A stretch of DNA of 64,000 nt from COE1 sp910588595. Its GTDB lineage: Bacteria; Bacillota; Clostridia; Lachnospirales; Lachnospiraceae. The stretch lies in NCBI GenBank assembly GCA_948957135.1, contig CARDBT010000009.1:1-64000 (forward strand). The letters are read 5' to 3'. The translations under genes and the position numbers were made by a program. Below the pieces are notes generated by a model. It saw only the letters and a program-made list of their open reading frames with translations, searched no databases and was not told where the DNA came from. Shown in pieces: positions 1-9,106 of the stretch (position 1 is the first letter of the stretch; the number at the start of each line of letters is the position of its first letter).

Positions 1-2354
1 CTGACGGTTTGGAAGTGTTCACAAGTACGGGTGTTGACCGTTTCCGGCAGGAAGTACAGAGTGCAAACAGTATGTTGGAGCAGTTGAGCAGTACACAGGA
101 TGCTATTGCAAGACAGGCGTACAACACAAATCTGTTCCCGCCTGAATCATTTCAGGATTTGAACAGGTTGGCGGTCAGGGTTGACCATATGCGGGAACGG
201 ATTCAGCAGATTGAAAACAACCCCATGAACCTTGGCACTGACACCGCAAATGCAGAATTGGAACAGTTGCGGGCACAGTTGAACAGGATGGTTCAGGAAC
301 AAAATGAACTGAATGAAGCGATGCAGAACATGGATGTTTCTGCTGCAAATGATGCTTATTTGCGTTTATCCCAATTAGTCAGCGGAACAGAACGGTACAT
401 CAGGGACAATGTTGACGAACAGGGGCGGTTCAACCGGGAGATTGAGGAAGGGACACAACAGGCAAATGACTTAGTTGATACAATAAAGGACGCTGTACTG
501 GCGTATGTCAGTATTCAGGGCATAGGTGAAGTATTGGGGTTATCTGATGAATTAACACAGATAACATCAAGACTGGATATGATGAATGATATGTTGCAAA
601 TGACTGATGAACTTACCAATATGGTCTACGCAGCAGCACAGGATGCCCGTGGTTCATTTTTTGATATGGCTGATGTAGTTGCCAGGTTCGGTAATAATGC
701 AAAGGATGCGTTTAGCAGTACAGAAGAAGTTGTTGCATTTGCTAACTTGGTTCAAAAGCAGATGACCATTGCAGGGGCATCCACAGAAGAAGCATCAAAT
801 GCCATGTTACAGTTGTCACAGGCACTTGGTTCAGGTACTTTAAGGGGCGATGAACTGAACAGCATCTTTGAACAAGCCCCGAACCTGATTCAGTCCATTG
901 CTGACTATTTGGATGTTCCTATTGGAAAAATCCGTGAAATGGCATCAGAGGGGGAACTTTCAGCTGATGTTGTAAAGGCTGCAATCTTTGCAAGTGCTGA
1001 TGAAATCAATGCAAAGTTTGAACAAATGCCCATGACTTGGGGGCAAATTTGGCAGTCTATGGAAAACACTGCTTTGATTGCTTTTCGTCCAATTCTTCAA
1101 AGGGTGAATGACATTGCAAACAGTCAGGCGTTTCAGACTTTCGTGAATGGTGCGATTGAAGCAATGGCAACCCTTGCAAATATCCTATTGAACATTTTTG
1201 ACTTGGTTGCAACAGTAGGCGGTTTCATAGCTGATAACTGGTCAATCATCAGCCCTATTATTTATGGGGTTATCGGTGCATTGATGACATATGCAGCCTA
1301 TCTTGGGATTGTAAAGGGTATTGAGTTGGCAAGCATAGCGGTCAAGGGTGCTATGGCAGTAGCGGAGTTCATACACGTTGCAGCACTGGCAGCACAGACA
1401 GGGGCAACGATTTCTGCAACCGCTGCACAAATGGGGCTGAACGGTGCAATGTATGCCTGTCCTATTGTGTGGATAATCATGCTTATTATCGCACTGATTG
1501 CAATTATTTTTGCAGTATGTAATGCGATTGCAGAACTAACAGGTATTGCCAATTCGGGATTCGGTGTAATTACTGGCGGGGTCAATGTGGTCATTCAGTT
1601 TTTCAAGAATTTGGGCTTGACCGTGGCGAACATTGCACTGGGTATTGGTAACGCAATAGCAGCCTTGGCAAGTAACATGATGACCGCTTTCCACAATGCA
1701 ATATGTTCAGTGCAGTCATGGTTTTACAACCTTCTTTCAACTGCACTGTCAGTCATAGCCGGGATTTGTGAAGCCCTGAACAAGCTGCCCTTTGTCGAAT
1801 TTGATTATTCCGGCATCACATCGGCAGCAGATGACTATGCAGCCAAGGCAGCAGAAGCAGCCGGGAACAAGGAAGATTACAAGTCAATTTCCGATGCGTT
1901 CAATGACGGGTTCAACACGTTTGATGCGTTTCAGGATGGCTGGGCTTCTGATGCGTTCAATGCGGGTGCTGCTTGGGGTGACGGTGTTGCGGATGCAGTC
2001 AGCAATTTCAGCCTGTCAGACCTATTTGGCAGTACGGACATACCAAATGTAGATGACTACACATCAGGGTTCAGCGATGCAATAGCAAGTTCAGGCATGA
2101 GCAACGAAGCCATTGCCGGGGACACTGGTGCAATCAAGGATGCAATGGACATCACGCAGGAAGATTTGAAATATTTGCGTGACATTGCGGAACAGGATGC
2201 TATCAATAAATTCACAACAGCGGAAATCAAGGTTGATATGTCAGGGATGCAGAACACAGTCAACAGCGGTGACGATATTGACGGGTTTATGACAAAACTG
2301 ACTGATTCCGTGAATGAAGCGGTTGACAACATGACGGAAGGGGTGCATGAGTAA
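1..2354 (+). CDS. Phage tail tape-measure protein, 5'-truncated by window edge
   Basis: The reading frame is open to the left edge, so the true start lies outside; the TTG at position 9 is only the first possible start inside the window. The visible ~780 residues begin with a Gln/Asn-rich, predicted coiled-coil stretch. Next comes a region matching the tape-measure N-terminal domain (TIGR02675 type), which includes GSGTLRGDELNSIFEQAPNL. Several hydrophobic segments and an Ala/Gly-rich tail follow. In siphophages this protein sets tail length and helps DNA cross the membrane. The stop is followed at once by a terminator, with no tail-tip or fibre genes. That is unusual for a tail operon, where the tape measure normally precedes distal-tail genes, so this is probably the edge of a prophage remnant or a phage-like element. 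The family call is firm; the status of the element is inference. Confidence 0.85.
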   Translation, partial: DGLEVFTSTGVDRFRQEVQSANSMLEQLSSTQDAIARQAYNTNLFPPESFQDLNRLAVRVDHMRERIQQIENNPMNLGTDTANAELEQLRAQLNRMVQEQNELNEAMQNMDVSAANDAYLRLSQLVSGTERYIRDNVDEQGRFNREIEEGTQQANDLVDTIKDAVLAYVSIQGIGEVLGLSDELTQITSRLDMMNDMLQMTDELTNMVYAAAQDARGSFFDMADVVARFGNNAKDAFSSTEEVVAFANLVQKQMTIAGASTEEASNAMLQLSQALGSGTLRGDELNSIFEQAPNLIQSIADYLDVPIGKIREMASEGELSADVVKAAIFASADEINAKFEQMPMTWGQIWQSMENTALIAFRPILQRVNDIANSQAFQTFVNGAIEAMATLANILLNIFDLVATVGGFIADNWSIISPIIYGVIGALMTYAAYLGIVKGIELASIAVKGAMAVAEFIHVAALAAQTGATISATAAQMGLNGAMYACPIVWIIMLIIALIAIIFAVCNAIAELTGIANSGFGVITGGVNVVIQFFKNLGLTVANIALGIGNAIAALASNMMTAFHNAICSVQSWFYNLLSTALSVIAGICEALNKLPFVEFDYSGITSAADDYAAKAAEAAGNKEDYKSISDAFNDGFNTFDAFQDGWASDAFNAGAAWGDGVADAVSNFSLSDLFGSTDIPNVDDYTSGFSDAIASSGMSNEAIAGDTGAIKDAMDITQEDLKYLRDIAEQDAINKFTTAEIKVDMSGMQNTVNSGDDIDGFMTKLTDSVNEAVDNMTEGVHE

Positions 2355-2356
2355 AT

Positions 2357-2399
2357 GGCAAAGAAAAACATCGTCATTTAGGCGGTGTTTTTCTTTGCC
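2357..2399 (+). terminator. Intrinsic terminator after tape-measure gene
   Basis: A 17-bp inverted repeat (GGCAAAGAAAAACATCG and CGGTGTTTTTCTTTGCC, one G-T pair) encloses a 9-base loop. The 3' arm itself carries the T tract. It starts just after the tape-measure stop and closes that transcript. Confidence 0.7.
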
Positions 2400-2868
2400 T
2401 TAATAAAATATCAATGAATGTATTTTCATGGCTATATGGGGCTTATATGAGTTGTCAGCGGTGGAAGAAAGTGTTATAATTCATTGTATGCGGGGCTGAT
2501 TAGTTTATTATGTTCAATATGTATGATAATTGAACTTCTTACTTGTTGCTCACAAAATGCCAGAAAATGCGGATAAAATGGCATTTTGTAGTTCTCCAAG
2601 AGATAATTCTTTGGACATTTGTATATTTGGCGAATTAAGAAGAGTGATGAATGGTTATAGCGGTTGTGAAAAGTTGTTGGCTGTGATGTAGTCATACAGT
2701 ATATATCACAGGTGCAGCAAGTAAGCAACATTCGTATCAATGGTATGTGCAGGACATTTTCAGGAAATCTGGGAATGTCCTTTCTTTTATATATTTGATA
2801 CATATTTGGTGCAGGGGCGAAGGGATCTTTACGGAAATATATTATAAAACGAATAAGGAGCAGGATAT
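2400..2868. other. AT-rich gap between phage remnant and MmcQ gene
   Basis: I see no convincing gene in these ~470 bases. Two inverted repeats stand out. CAAAATGCCA (2553-2562) pairs with TGGCATTTTG (2579-2588). AGGACATT (2752-2759) pairs with AATGTCCT (2775-2782) and is followed by TTCTTTTAT, so the second may be a terminator. A chromosome/prophage junction could lie here, but I could not identify an attachment-site duplication because the other end is outside the window. Confidence 0.4.
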
Positions 2869-3234
2869 ATGAGGTATACATGGATCGATGAATATTTGAT
2901 GGGGAAAACCGGCGTGACCAAAGACCACAAAAAGGAGTGGAACTGGATCCGCTACCAGATTGGCGGCAAGCTGTTTGCAGCTGTTTGTCTGAATGATAGC
3001 GATGAACCGTACTACATCACATTAAAGCTCGAGCCGGCGGAAGGGGACTTTCTGAGGAAACAGTACGAGGACATCGTTCCAGGCTACTATATGAACAAGC
3101 AGCACTGGAATTCTGTCAAACCCGACGGGGCAGTACCCGACGATCTGCTAAGGGATCTGCTGGACAAATCTTATCAGATCGTGCTTAACGGATTGAGTAA
3201 AAAGAGGCAGCAGGAGATTTTGGCAGGAAATTAG
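2869..3234 (+). CDS. MmcQ/YjbR family protein
   Basis: A 121-residue protein of the MmcQ/YjbR (CyaY-like fold) family. The signature is the C-terminal half: HWNSVKPDGAVPDDLLRDLL, then a helix ending in LSKKRQQEIL. Family members are small cytoplasmic proteins with a double-wing DNA-binding-like fold, and their biological role is not settled. The start is supported by AAGGAG at 2855-2860, eight bases before the ATG. It appears to be a single-gene unit between the AT-rich gap and a short hairpin (3280-3304). Length is normal for the family. Its position beside the phage remnant says nothing clear about function. Confidence 0.8.
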   Translation: MRYTWIDEYLMGKTGVTKDHKKEWNWIRYQIGGKLFAAVCLNDSDEPYYITLKLEPAEGDFLRKQYEDIVPGYYMNKQHWNSVKPDGAVPDDLLRDLLDKSYQIVLNGLSKKRQQEILAGN

Positions 3235-3279
3235 GATGTAATATAGACAAATACAATGAATACTGATATCATAGTCTTA

Positions 3280-3304
3280 TCTTATCCCGCGCAGGGGGAT
3301 AAGA
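3280..3304 (+). terminator. Hairpin between MmcQ gene and histidine kinase
   Basis: TCTTATCCC pairs with GGGGATAAGA around a short GCGCA-type loop. There is no good T run after it, so it could be a weak terminator of the upstream gene or a structure in the kinase leader. Confidence 0.35.
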
Positions 3305-3333
3305 ATAATCGTTGTAAGTGGTGATGTCGAATT

Positions 3334-6204
3334 ATGAGTGTTGTGTTTTTGGGGATTGAAGTTTTTGGTATTGTATCGATTATTTTTGCACTGATGCTTC
3401 TGCTCAAGGGGGATGGTTCTAGAGAGCAGAAGATCATGCAGTACTTCCTTATCGGTGCGCTGGTTCAGAATGTGGGATATCTGTTGGAGCTTACGGCGCC
3501 TACGCTGGAGGCGGCGCTTGTGGCGGTCAAGATACAGTATCTGGGATCAGTGACTATTCCGGTGAGTTATTGTTATTTCATATTCAGCTATTGCTATGAA
3601 AAAACGCCAAAAAGTATTTTAAAGGTATTAAAAGCAATTGATGTTCTTATTTTATGTCTTGTTTTCACGTGTGATCTGCATAATTTGTATTACCGAAATA
3701 TAGAATGGGTTGAAAACGTAAATAGAGATGGAGGTTATCTGGTACTGTCCTATGGACCCGGGTATTGGATTTTTCTGTTGTGTGGAATGGCGCTGCCCTA
3801 TGTCATGTCACTGTGCGCTTTGGTTCGCGTCTGTGTTGAAAAGCCGGAGTATGCTGCGGACAGGAGATGCAAATTGATCCTTGCGCTCTCTTCTTTGCCG
3901 GTAGTGGCACTCTGTTCCTATTCCGTAAAACTGATACAGGTATATGATCCAACACCGGTTGTTTTGGGACTCGTGCTATCCGGTGTGGTCATATTGATCT
4001 GGATCAGAAAGGTGTATGATTTTAGCAGTCTGGCATTCGGAATATTGCTCAACAGTATGAGTGACGGCGTGATCGCGCTGGATGAACAGCGGCAGATTAC
4101 AAATTACAATACGGCGGCGGCAGGAATCTTTGCGGATCTGGACAGCCACTCGATCGGGCAGCCGATTGAGTCTCTGACAGGATTTCCTAAGGACCGGCTG
4201 GAGAATGGCGTCAAAAAGGAATTCTGTCTGAACAACTGTTTTTACCAGGGACATGTCGAACCGATCTTGGATAAGTTTGAGAGGAATAAGGGATATGTTG
4301 TTCTGATTTACGATGTCACAGAGACGAGAAACTACATAGAAGAGATCAAGCAGGTGAGGGAACAGGCAGAGCAGGCAAACTTTGCTAAAAGTGCGTTTCT
4401 CGCTAATATGTCCCACGAGATCCGCACACCGATGAACGCGATCGTGGGGCTGAGTGATATTATCATGGAGGAGAGCAGGGGGCGCAAGGTGTACGAGTAC
4501 GCCTGTGACATCAAGTCTGCTTCGCGAAATCTTTTGACGCTGATAAATGACATTCTGGATCTATCCAAAGTAGAAGCGGGCAGGATGGAACTGGTGATGA
4601 CGGAATATCATATGGGATCGATCGTCGATGAGGTTCTCAATATGATGGATGTCATGGCATCACAGCGTGGACTTGAGCTGAAAAGGGAGCTTGACATGAC
4701 GATACCGTGCGGATATCTGGGCGATGAGGGCAGAGTAAAGCAGATATTGATCAATCTCCTGAATAACGCGTTGAAATTTACGAAACTGGGGTATGTCAAA
4801 CTATCCGTCAAGGGCAGGCCAGGACAGACGGAGGATACAGAGCTGCTCTCATTTCGGATCGAGGATACAGGATGCGGGATCCGGAATGAGGATCTCAAGG
4901 AGATCTTTGACAACTTCAAGCAGGTGGATTCTAAGCGGAACCGGACTGTGGAGGGGACCGGACTGGGACTTTCGATCACGAAGCGATTAGCAGAGCTGAT
5001 GCATGGCACGATCAGCGTGGAGAGCGTGTACGGGGAAGGGACTGCATTTACGGTGGAGATCCCGCAGAGGATCGTCGACAGCAGGCCTTTGTCTGAGGTT
5101 TCGAATGCTGTGACGAGGAAGGAAGAGAACCTGACGCCGTTCATTGTTGAGGACTGCAAGGTGCTGGTGGTAGATGACAATGCAGTCAATAGAAAGATCG
5201 TGAAATTGTTTCTGCAGTCTTATGGTATAGAAAGCACTGAGGCGGAAAGCGGACCGACGGCAATCGGGCTTGTGCGTCAGACATGTTATGACATCATTTT
5301 TATGGATCACATGATGCCGGAGATGGATGGTATTGAGGCTGTGCGGATCATCCGCGATGAGTGTGGGGAAAACGGAAGGCTGCCGGTGATCATTGCACTG
5401 TCTGCAAACGCTATGGAGGGGGTTAAAGATACTTTCCTGGCAAACGGATTTCAGGATTTTGTCGCTAAGCCGCTCGAAAGGAGACAGCTGCATGAGGCTT
5501 TGCTGCGGTGGATCTCCGAGGATAAGATCACGAAGAACCAGACTTGGTTAGATATTTGGAAAGTTGACGACAGCAGGAAAATAGAGTTTCAAAAGATTGT
5601 TATTGAGGGAATCGACACGGATGAGGTGGTAGGGCATTATTCGGGCAGTGTTGAGGACTATCTCGAGCTGCTGAACCTGTACTGTCTAGACGGCAGACGC
5701 AAGCTGTCTGTGTTGCGGGAACTTTGGGAAAAGCACGATTACAAAAACTATGGTATAGAAGTGCATGGCTTGAAGAGTGCCTCTGCCAATGTGGGTGCCA
5801 TGGGGATCTCAACCAGTGCCAGGGAACATGAAAAGGCAGTGGACAGAGGAGATGAGACTTTTGTCGATGAGCACATATACCATCTGCTGTCGGAGTATGA
5901 GGCGCAGATCGATCATATCTTGGGATTCCTTGCAAACAGGCAAAAGTCAGGATCTGAGGAGAAGAAGGTCTGCGAGATCAGTCAGTCTGATCTCGAACAA
6001 CAGATCAGGGAGGCACTGGACAGCCTGGAGAATTTCCGTGCGAAGGACTGCGCCCATAAGATTGAGGAACTCATGCAATACCGGCTGCAGCCTGCTATTG
6101 AAACACAGCTTACAGAGATACAGGGGCTGCTGAAATTGTACGAGGATGAAAAAGCGGAACAATCGCTGCGGGAAATGCTCGAACATTTTTCGAATGCATC
6201 TTAA
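3334..6204 (+). CDS. Membrane hybrid histidine kinase with receiver and Hpt domains
   Basis: A 956-residue phosphorelay sensor. Residues 1-225 form about seven hydrophobic segments like the 7TM sensor domain of bacterial histidine kinases. Residues 235-330 look like a PAS domain. A short coiled coil leads to the dimerisation box, with phospho-acceptor His361 in MSHEIRTPMN. The ATPase shows its N box near 475-480 and G boxes DTGCG (511-515) and GTGLG (541-545). A receiver domain follows with phospho-acceptor Asp658 and conserved Lys712. The C-terminal Hpt domain carries His811 in VHGLKSASAN, then ~85 residues I cannot assign. Phosphate would pass His361 to Asp658 to His811 and then to an external receiver, most simply the stand-alone one 97 bases downstream. 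The signal sensed is unknown. The ribosome binding site (GTGGTGA) is weak. Confidence 0.9.
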   Translation: MSVVFLGIEVFGIVSIIFALMLLLKGDGSREQKIMQYFLIGALVQNVGYLLELTAPTLEAALVAVKIQYLGSVTIPVSYCYFIFSYCYEKTPKSILKVLKAIDVLILCLVFTCDLHNLYYRNIEWVENVNRDGGYLVLSYGPGYWIFLLCGMALPYVMSLCALVRVCVEKPEYAADRRCKLILALSSLPVVALCSYSVKLIQVYDPTPVVLGLVLSGVVILIWIRKVYDFSSLAFGILLNSMSDGVIALDEQRQITNYNTAAAGIFADLDSHSIGQPIESLTGFPKDRLENGVKKEFCLNNCFYQGHVEPILDKFERNKGYVVLIYDVTETRNYIEEIKQVREQAEQANFAKSAFLANMSHEIRTPMNAIVGLSDIIMEESRGRKVYEYACDIKSASRNLLTLINDILDLSKVEAGRMELVMTEYHMGSIVDEVLNMMDVMASQRGLELKRELDMTIPCGYLGDEGRVKQILINLLNNALKFTKLGYVKLSVKGRPGQTEDTELLSFRIEDTGCGIRNEDLKEIFDNFKQVDSKRNRTVEGTGLGLSITKRLAELMHGTISVESVYGEGTAFTVEIPQRIVDSRPLSEVSNAVTRKEENLTPFIVEDCKVLVVDDNAVNRKIVKLFLQSYGIESTEAESGPTAIGLVRQTCYDIIFMDHMMPEMDGIEAVRIIRDECGENGRLPVIIALSANAMEGVKDTFLANGFQDFVAKPLERRQLHEALLRWISEDKITKNQTWLDIWKVDDSRKIEFQKIVIEGIDTDEVVGHYSGSVEDYLELLNLYCLDGRRKLSVLRELWEKHDYKNYGIEVHGLKSASANVGAMGISTSAREHEKAVDRGDETFVDEHIYHLLSEYEAQIDHILGFLANRQKSGSEEKKVCEISQSDLEQQIREALDSLENFRAKDCAHKIEELMQYRLQPAIETQLTEIQGLLKLYEDEKAEQSLREMLEHFSNAS

Positions 6205-6301
6205 GATATAGCTCAGTTTGCCGCGCGGAGGAGCAAGTCGTACAAACTGGGCATAAGACAGACGATGTGTTAGGTATGGAGATCAGAAAGGGGAAAAGAA
6301 A

Positions 6302-6679
6302 ATGATGGAAAAATTAAGAATTCTCGCTGTGGATGATAACAGCATCAGCCTTGCTGCGATCGAGCAGGAACTGAAAAGGGATTATGAGGTGATCCCCGTG
6401 AACTCAGGTGAGCGTGCTCTGCAATATCTGAAAAGGGAAAGGCCAAACCTGATTCTTATGGATATACAGATGGCGCAGAAGAGCGGGATCGAGACATTGC
6501 GGGAAATACGCGGTATGGATAGATGCAGGGACATTCCTGTGATCATGCTCACATCCAAACAGGACAAAGCGTCCGTTGTGGAGAGTTCCAAGCTTGGTGT
6601 TTTTGACTATGTGATCAAACCGTTTAAGGGAGATGACCTGCTGAGGCGGATCGAGCGTGTACTGAGGGAACATAAATAA
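6302..6679 (+). CDS. Stand-alone CheY-like response regulator receiver
   Basis: A 125-residue single receiver domain with no output domain. Conserved positions are present: acidic pair Asp11-Asp12, phospho-acceptor Asp54 in LILMDIQM, Thr84 and Lys106 in VIKPF. It follows the hybrid kinase by 97 bases and ends in a strong terminator, so the two probably form one transcript and one phosphorelay. It is the likely recipient from His811 of the kinase. With no DNA-binding or enzymatic domain it must act by protein contact or as a phosphate shuttle. The start could be either of two adjacent ATGs (6302 or 6305); AAGGGG lies just upstream. Confidence 0.9.
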   Translation: MMEKLRILAVDDNSISLAAIEQELKRDYEVIPVNSGERALQYLKRERPNLILMDIQMAQKSGIETLREIRGMDRCRDIPVIMLTSKQDKASVVESSKLGVFDYVIKPFKGDDLLRRIERVLREHK

Positions 6680-6709
6680 CAGTAAAAAATGATTGCATTC
6701 AGAACAAAT

Positions 6710-6777
6710 GTGTGATAAGATAAATACGAACAAGAATTTGGAAATTCTGTTCGTATTTATTTATCACACTTTTTTAT
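6710..6777 (+). terminator. Strong intrinsic terminator after the phosphorelay genes
   Basis: A long stem: GTGTGATAA (6710-6718) pairs with TTATCACAC (6761-6769), and inside it AAATACGAACA pairs with TGTTCGTATTT around AGAATTTGGAAATTC. TTTTTTAT follows directly. It ends the kinase/receiver unit. Confidence 0.9.
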
Positions 6778-6809
6778 GACACAGATAATACAATTTAGGG
6801 GATAGAAAT

Positions 6810-8225
6810 ATGCAGGAGCTTATTCAGGGCAAGACAACATCATGTGAGAGCCATCGGGAAGCTGACACGCGATCCGGTATTGAACTTCGGACTGCGTCGG
6901 TGCAGACGATCATGGAAAAGCTTTCCATACTTACAGATGCCGCGAAGTACGATGTGGCGTGCACCAGCTCGGGCGTTGACAGGAAGGGAAACGGGCGCGA
7001 TATGGGGAACTGTGTGGCGGCGGGGATCTGTCACAGCTTTTCGGCAGATGGCAGATGCATCTCGCTCTTAAAGATACTGATGTCGAATGAATGTGCCTAT
7101 GATTGTAAGTACTGTGTGAATCGGAGAAGCAATGACGTGCCTCGTGCGACCTTTACACCGAACGAGATCTGTGAGCTGACCATGAATTTTTACAGGCGCA
7201 ATTATATCGAAGGTTTGTTTTTGAGTTCGGGGATCATCAACAATCCGAGTTATACCATGGAGCTCATATATCAGACGCTGTACAAGCTCAGAAAAGTATA
7301 CCGCTTCCAAGGGTATGTGCACGTGAAAGGAATACCGGGGACAGATCCTATGTTGATCCAGCAGATCGGCTATCTGACAGACCGTATGAGTGTCAATTTA
7401 GAGCTTCCCACAGCAGAGGGGTTGGAGAAACTTGCGCCCAACAAACACCGAAAAACGATCCTCACACCGATGAGGCAGATTCAGAACGGCATTGCGCAGG
7501 GGAAGCAGGAACTTGCGCTGTATCGGAGTGCACCGTCGTTTGTTCCGGCAGGACAGTCCACACAGATGATCATCGGGGCGACGCCGGAGAGCGATTATCA
7601 GATCATGTCTGTTGCGGAAGGGCTGTATGACAAATTTGGCATGAAACGTGTATTTTATTCTGCCTATGTGGGGGTCAATGAGGATAAGGCGCTACCGTCC
7701 GTGCATACAGCATCTCCGCTTCTGCGGGAACACAGGTTGTACCAGGCGGACTGGCTGCTGCGGTTTTATCAGTTCCGGGTGGAGGAACTCCTGAATGAAA
7801 AGCACCAGAATTTCAATGTGTTATTGGACCCGAAATGTGACTGGGCGCTGCAGCATCTCGAACAGTTTCCGGTGGAGATCAACAAGGCGGAATACCAGAT
7901 GCTTCTGCGTGTGCCCGGAATCGGTGTGAAAAGTGCACAGCGCATCTGTAAGGCGAGGAAGAGCGGTGTGCTCAACTTTGACAATCTCAAAAAGATCGGT
8001 GTGGTCTTGAAGCGCGCATTGTATTTCATTACCTGCAATGGGAAGATGATGTATCACACAAAAGTGGAGGAAGACTATATTACGAGGAATCTTCTGGCGG
8101 AGCATGAGAAGCTTCCGTTTGACAAGGACGGCATGACATACAGGCAGCTGTCACTGTTTGATGACGCGCAGGAGAATGTGGATTTATTTGGAGGTAAGAA
8201 CGCGAACGGGGTCAGCGCAGTGTAG
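6810..8225 (+). CDS. Radical SAM protein of the putative DNA modification/repair class (TIGR03916-like)
   Basis: A 471-residue radical SAM enzyme. The 4Fe-4S/SAM-binding cysteines are Cys95, Cys99 and Cys102 in ECAYDCKYC (CX3CX2C). Near residues 365-395 is a helix-hairpin-helix-like element, LLRVPGIGVKSAQRI, typical of DNA-contacting proteins and of the TIGR03916 family. The C-terminus (MTYRQLSLFDD) is typical too. The next gene, only 11 bases away, is its regular partner (TIGR03915-like), so the two are almost certainly co-expressed and act together. The family is annotated as probable DNA modification or repair because members link to uracil-DNA-glycosylase-like proteins; to my knowledge the reaction is undetermined. 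The family call rests on recognised motifs plus gene pairing. The start codon has only a weak Shine-Dalgarno-like GGGGA. Confidence 0.9.
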   Translation: MQELIQGKTTSCESHREADTRSGIELRTASVQTIMEKLSILTDAAKYDVACTSSGVDRKGNGRDMGNCVAAGICHSFSADGRCISLLKILMSNECAYDCKYCVNRRSNDVPRATFTPNEICELTMNFYRRNYIEGLFLSSGIINNPSYTMELIYQTLYKLRKVYRFQGYVHVKGIPGTDPMLIQQIGYLTDRMSVNLELPTAEGLEKLAPNKHRKTILTPMRQIQNGIAQGKQELALYRSAPSFVPAGQSTQMIIGATPESDYQIMSVAEGLYDKFGMKRVFYSAYVGVNEDKALPSVHTASPLLREHRLYQADWLLRFYQFRVEELLNEKHQNFNVLLDPKCDWALQHLEQFPVEINKAEYQMLLRVPGIGVKSAQRICKARKSGVLNFDNLKKIGVVLKRALYFITCNGKMMYHTKVEEDYITRNLLAEHEKLPFDKDGMTYRQLSLFDDAQENVDLFGGKNANGVSAV

Positions 8226-8236
8226 AAGGAGACTTT

Positions 8237-9031
8237 ATGGAGGAGTATGTGTTAATATGTGAGGACAGCACAGAGGGTATCCTCACGGGTGTCTATGAAG
8301 CATATCTGTTTAAAAAGAAAAGGGAGTTAGCCAGCCATGACTGCATTCATCTTGTGACAGAAGAGCCTGATGTTCAGCGGCTTTTTACAGAATACATTCA
8401 TGTAGGGGCGGACCACAGTAAAGCGGAGAAGGTCACAAACACGATCGTCGCGCAGCTGGGGAATGAGACATGGTACAGACTCAGTATGGCGATGGTCTCC
8501 TGCCATGCGGAGAAGGCGGACGCAGTGTATCACACGATCGTGTTGGGATTAAAACTGCGCGACAAACACATAACAGACAGGCTGCAGGAGGATTGTGTAC
8601 AATGCGCTTTCAAGTGTGCGCGGGCATCGGACAATGAACTGTGCCATCTAAAACAATTTCTGCGTTTTTCAGAGCTGCAAAACGGAATGCTGTATGCAAA
8701 AATCGACGCAAAGCATCATATCCTGCCTTTTTTGATGCCGCATTTTGCCGACAGGCTTCCTGCGGATAATTTCGTGATCTATGACGAGAATACACAGACA
8801 TTCGGACTGCATGCGCGGTTTAAGAAGTGGTATCTCATGCAGGGCGCGGCTTTTGATGAGGATACACTTGTGTTTTCTGAGATTGAAGAAGAATATCAGA
8901 AGCTGTTTAGATGCTTTTGTGACAGTATAGCGATCGAGTCACGCATCAATCCAAAGCTGCAGATGAATATGCTGCCGCTGCGCTTTCGGCCGAATATGAC
9001 CGAATTTAATGTGAAAACAGAGGATATATGA
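8237..9031 (+). CDS. TIGR03915 / DUF4130 family putative DNA repair protein
   Basis: A 264-residue protein matching the family that accompanies the upstream radical SAM protein. Recognisable parts are the N-terminal YVLICEDSTEGILTGVYEAY, where the DSTEGILTAVYEA-type opening is diagnostic, the central ADRLPADNFVIYDEN, and the C-terminal LPLRFRPNMTEF. It has no signal peptide or membrane segment, so it should be cytoplasmic. It starts 11 bases after the radical SAM stop with AGAAGGAG just upstream, which implies translation from one mRNA. Related proteins are sometimes fused to uracil-DNA glycosylase domains, the main reason for the proposed DNA role; this copy has no such fusion. No terminator is obvious, only a small CCTGC/GCAGG hairpin at 9046-9059. 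Confidence 0.88.
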   Translation: MEEYVLICEDSTEGILTGVYEAYLFKKKRELASHDCIHLVTEEPDVQRLFTEYIHVGADHSKAEKVTNTIVAQLGNETWYRLSMAMVSCHAEKADAVYHTIVLGLKLRDKHITDRLQEDCVQCAFKCARASDNELCHLKQFLRFSELQNGMLYAKIDAKHHILPFLMPHFADRLPADNFVIYDENTQTFGLHARFKKWYLMQGAAFDEDTLVFSEIEEEYQKLFRCFCDSIAIESRINPKLQMNMLPLRFRPNMTEFNVKTEDI

Positions 9032-9106
9032 TCCTGATCTGAAAGCCTGCCGGAGCAGGTTAGGGGAGCTAAATTGTCAAGGATGTGCTGAATGGCTGGA
9101 TATGGA

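Noticed and set aside
2474..2881. 135-codon minus-strand frame in the AT-rich gap
   Set aside because: It overlaps the ribosome site and start of the MmcQ gene, has no good ribosome binding site, and its product shows no recognisable pattern.
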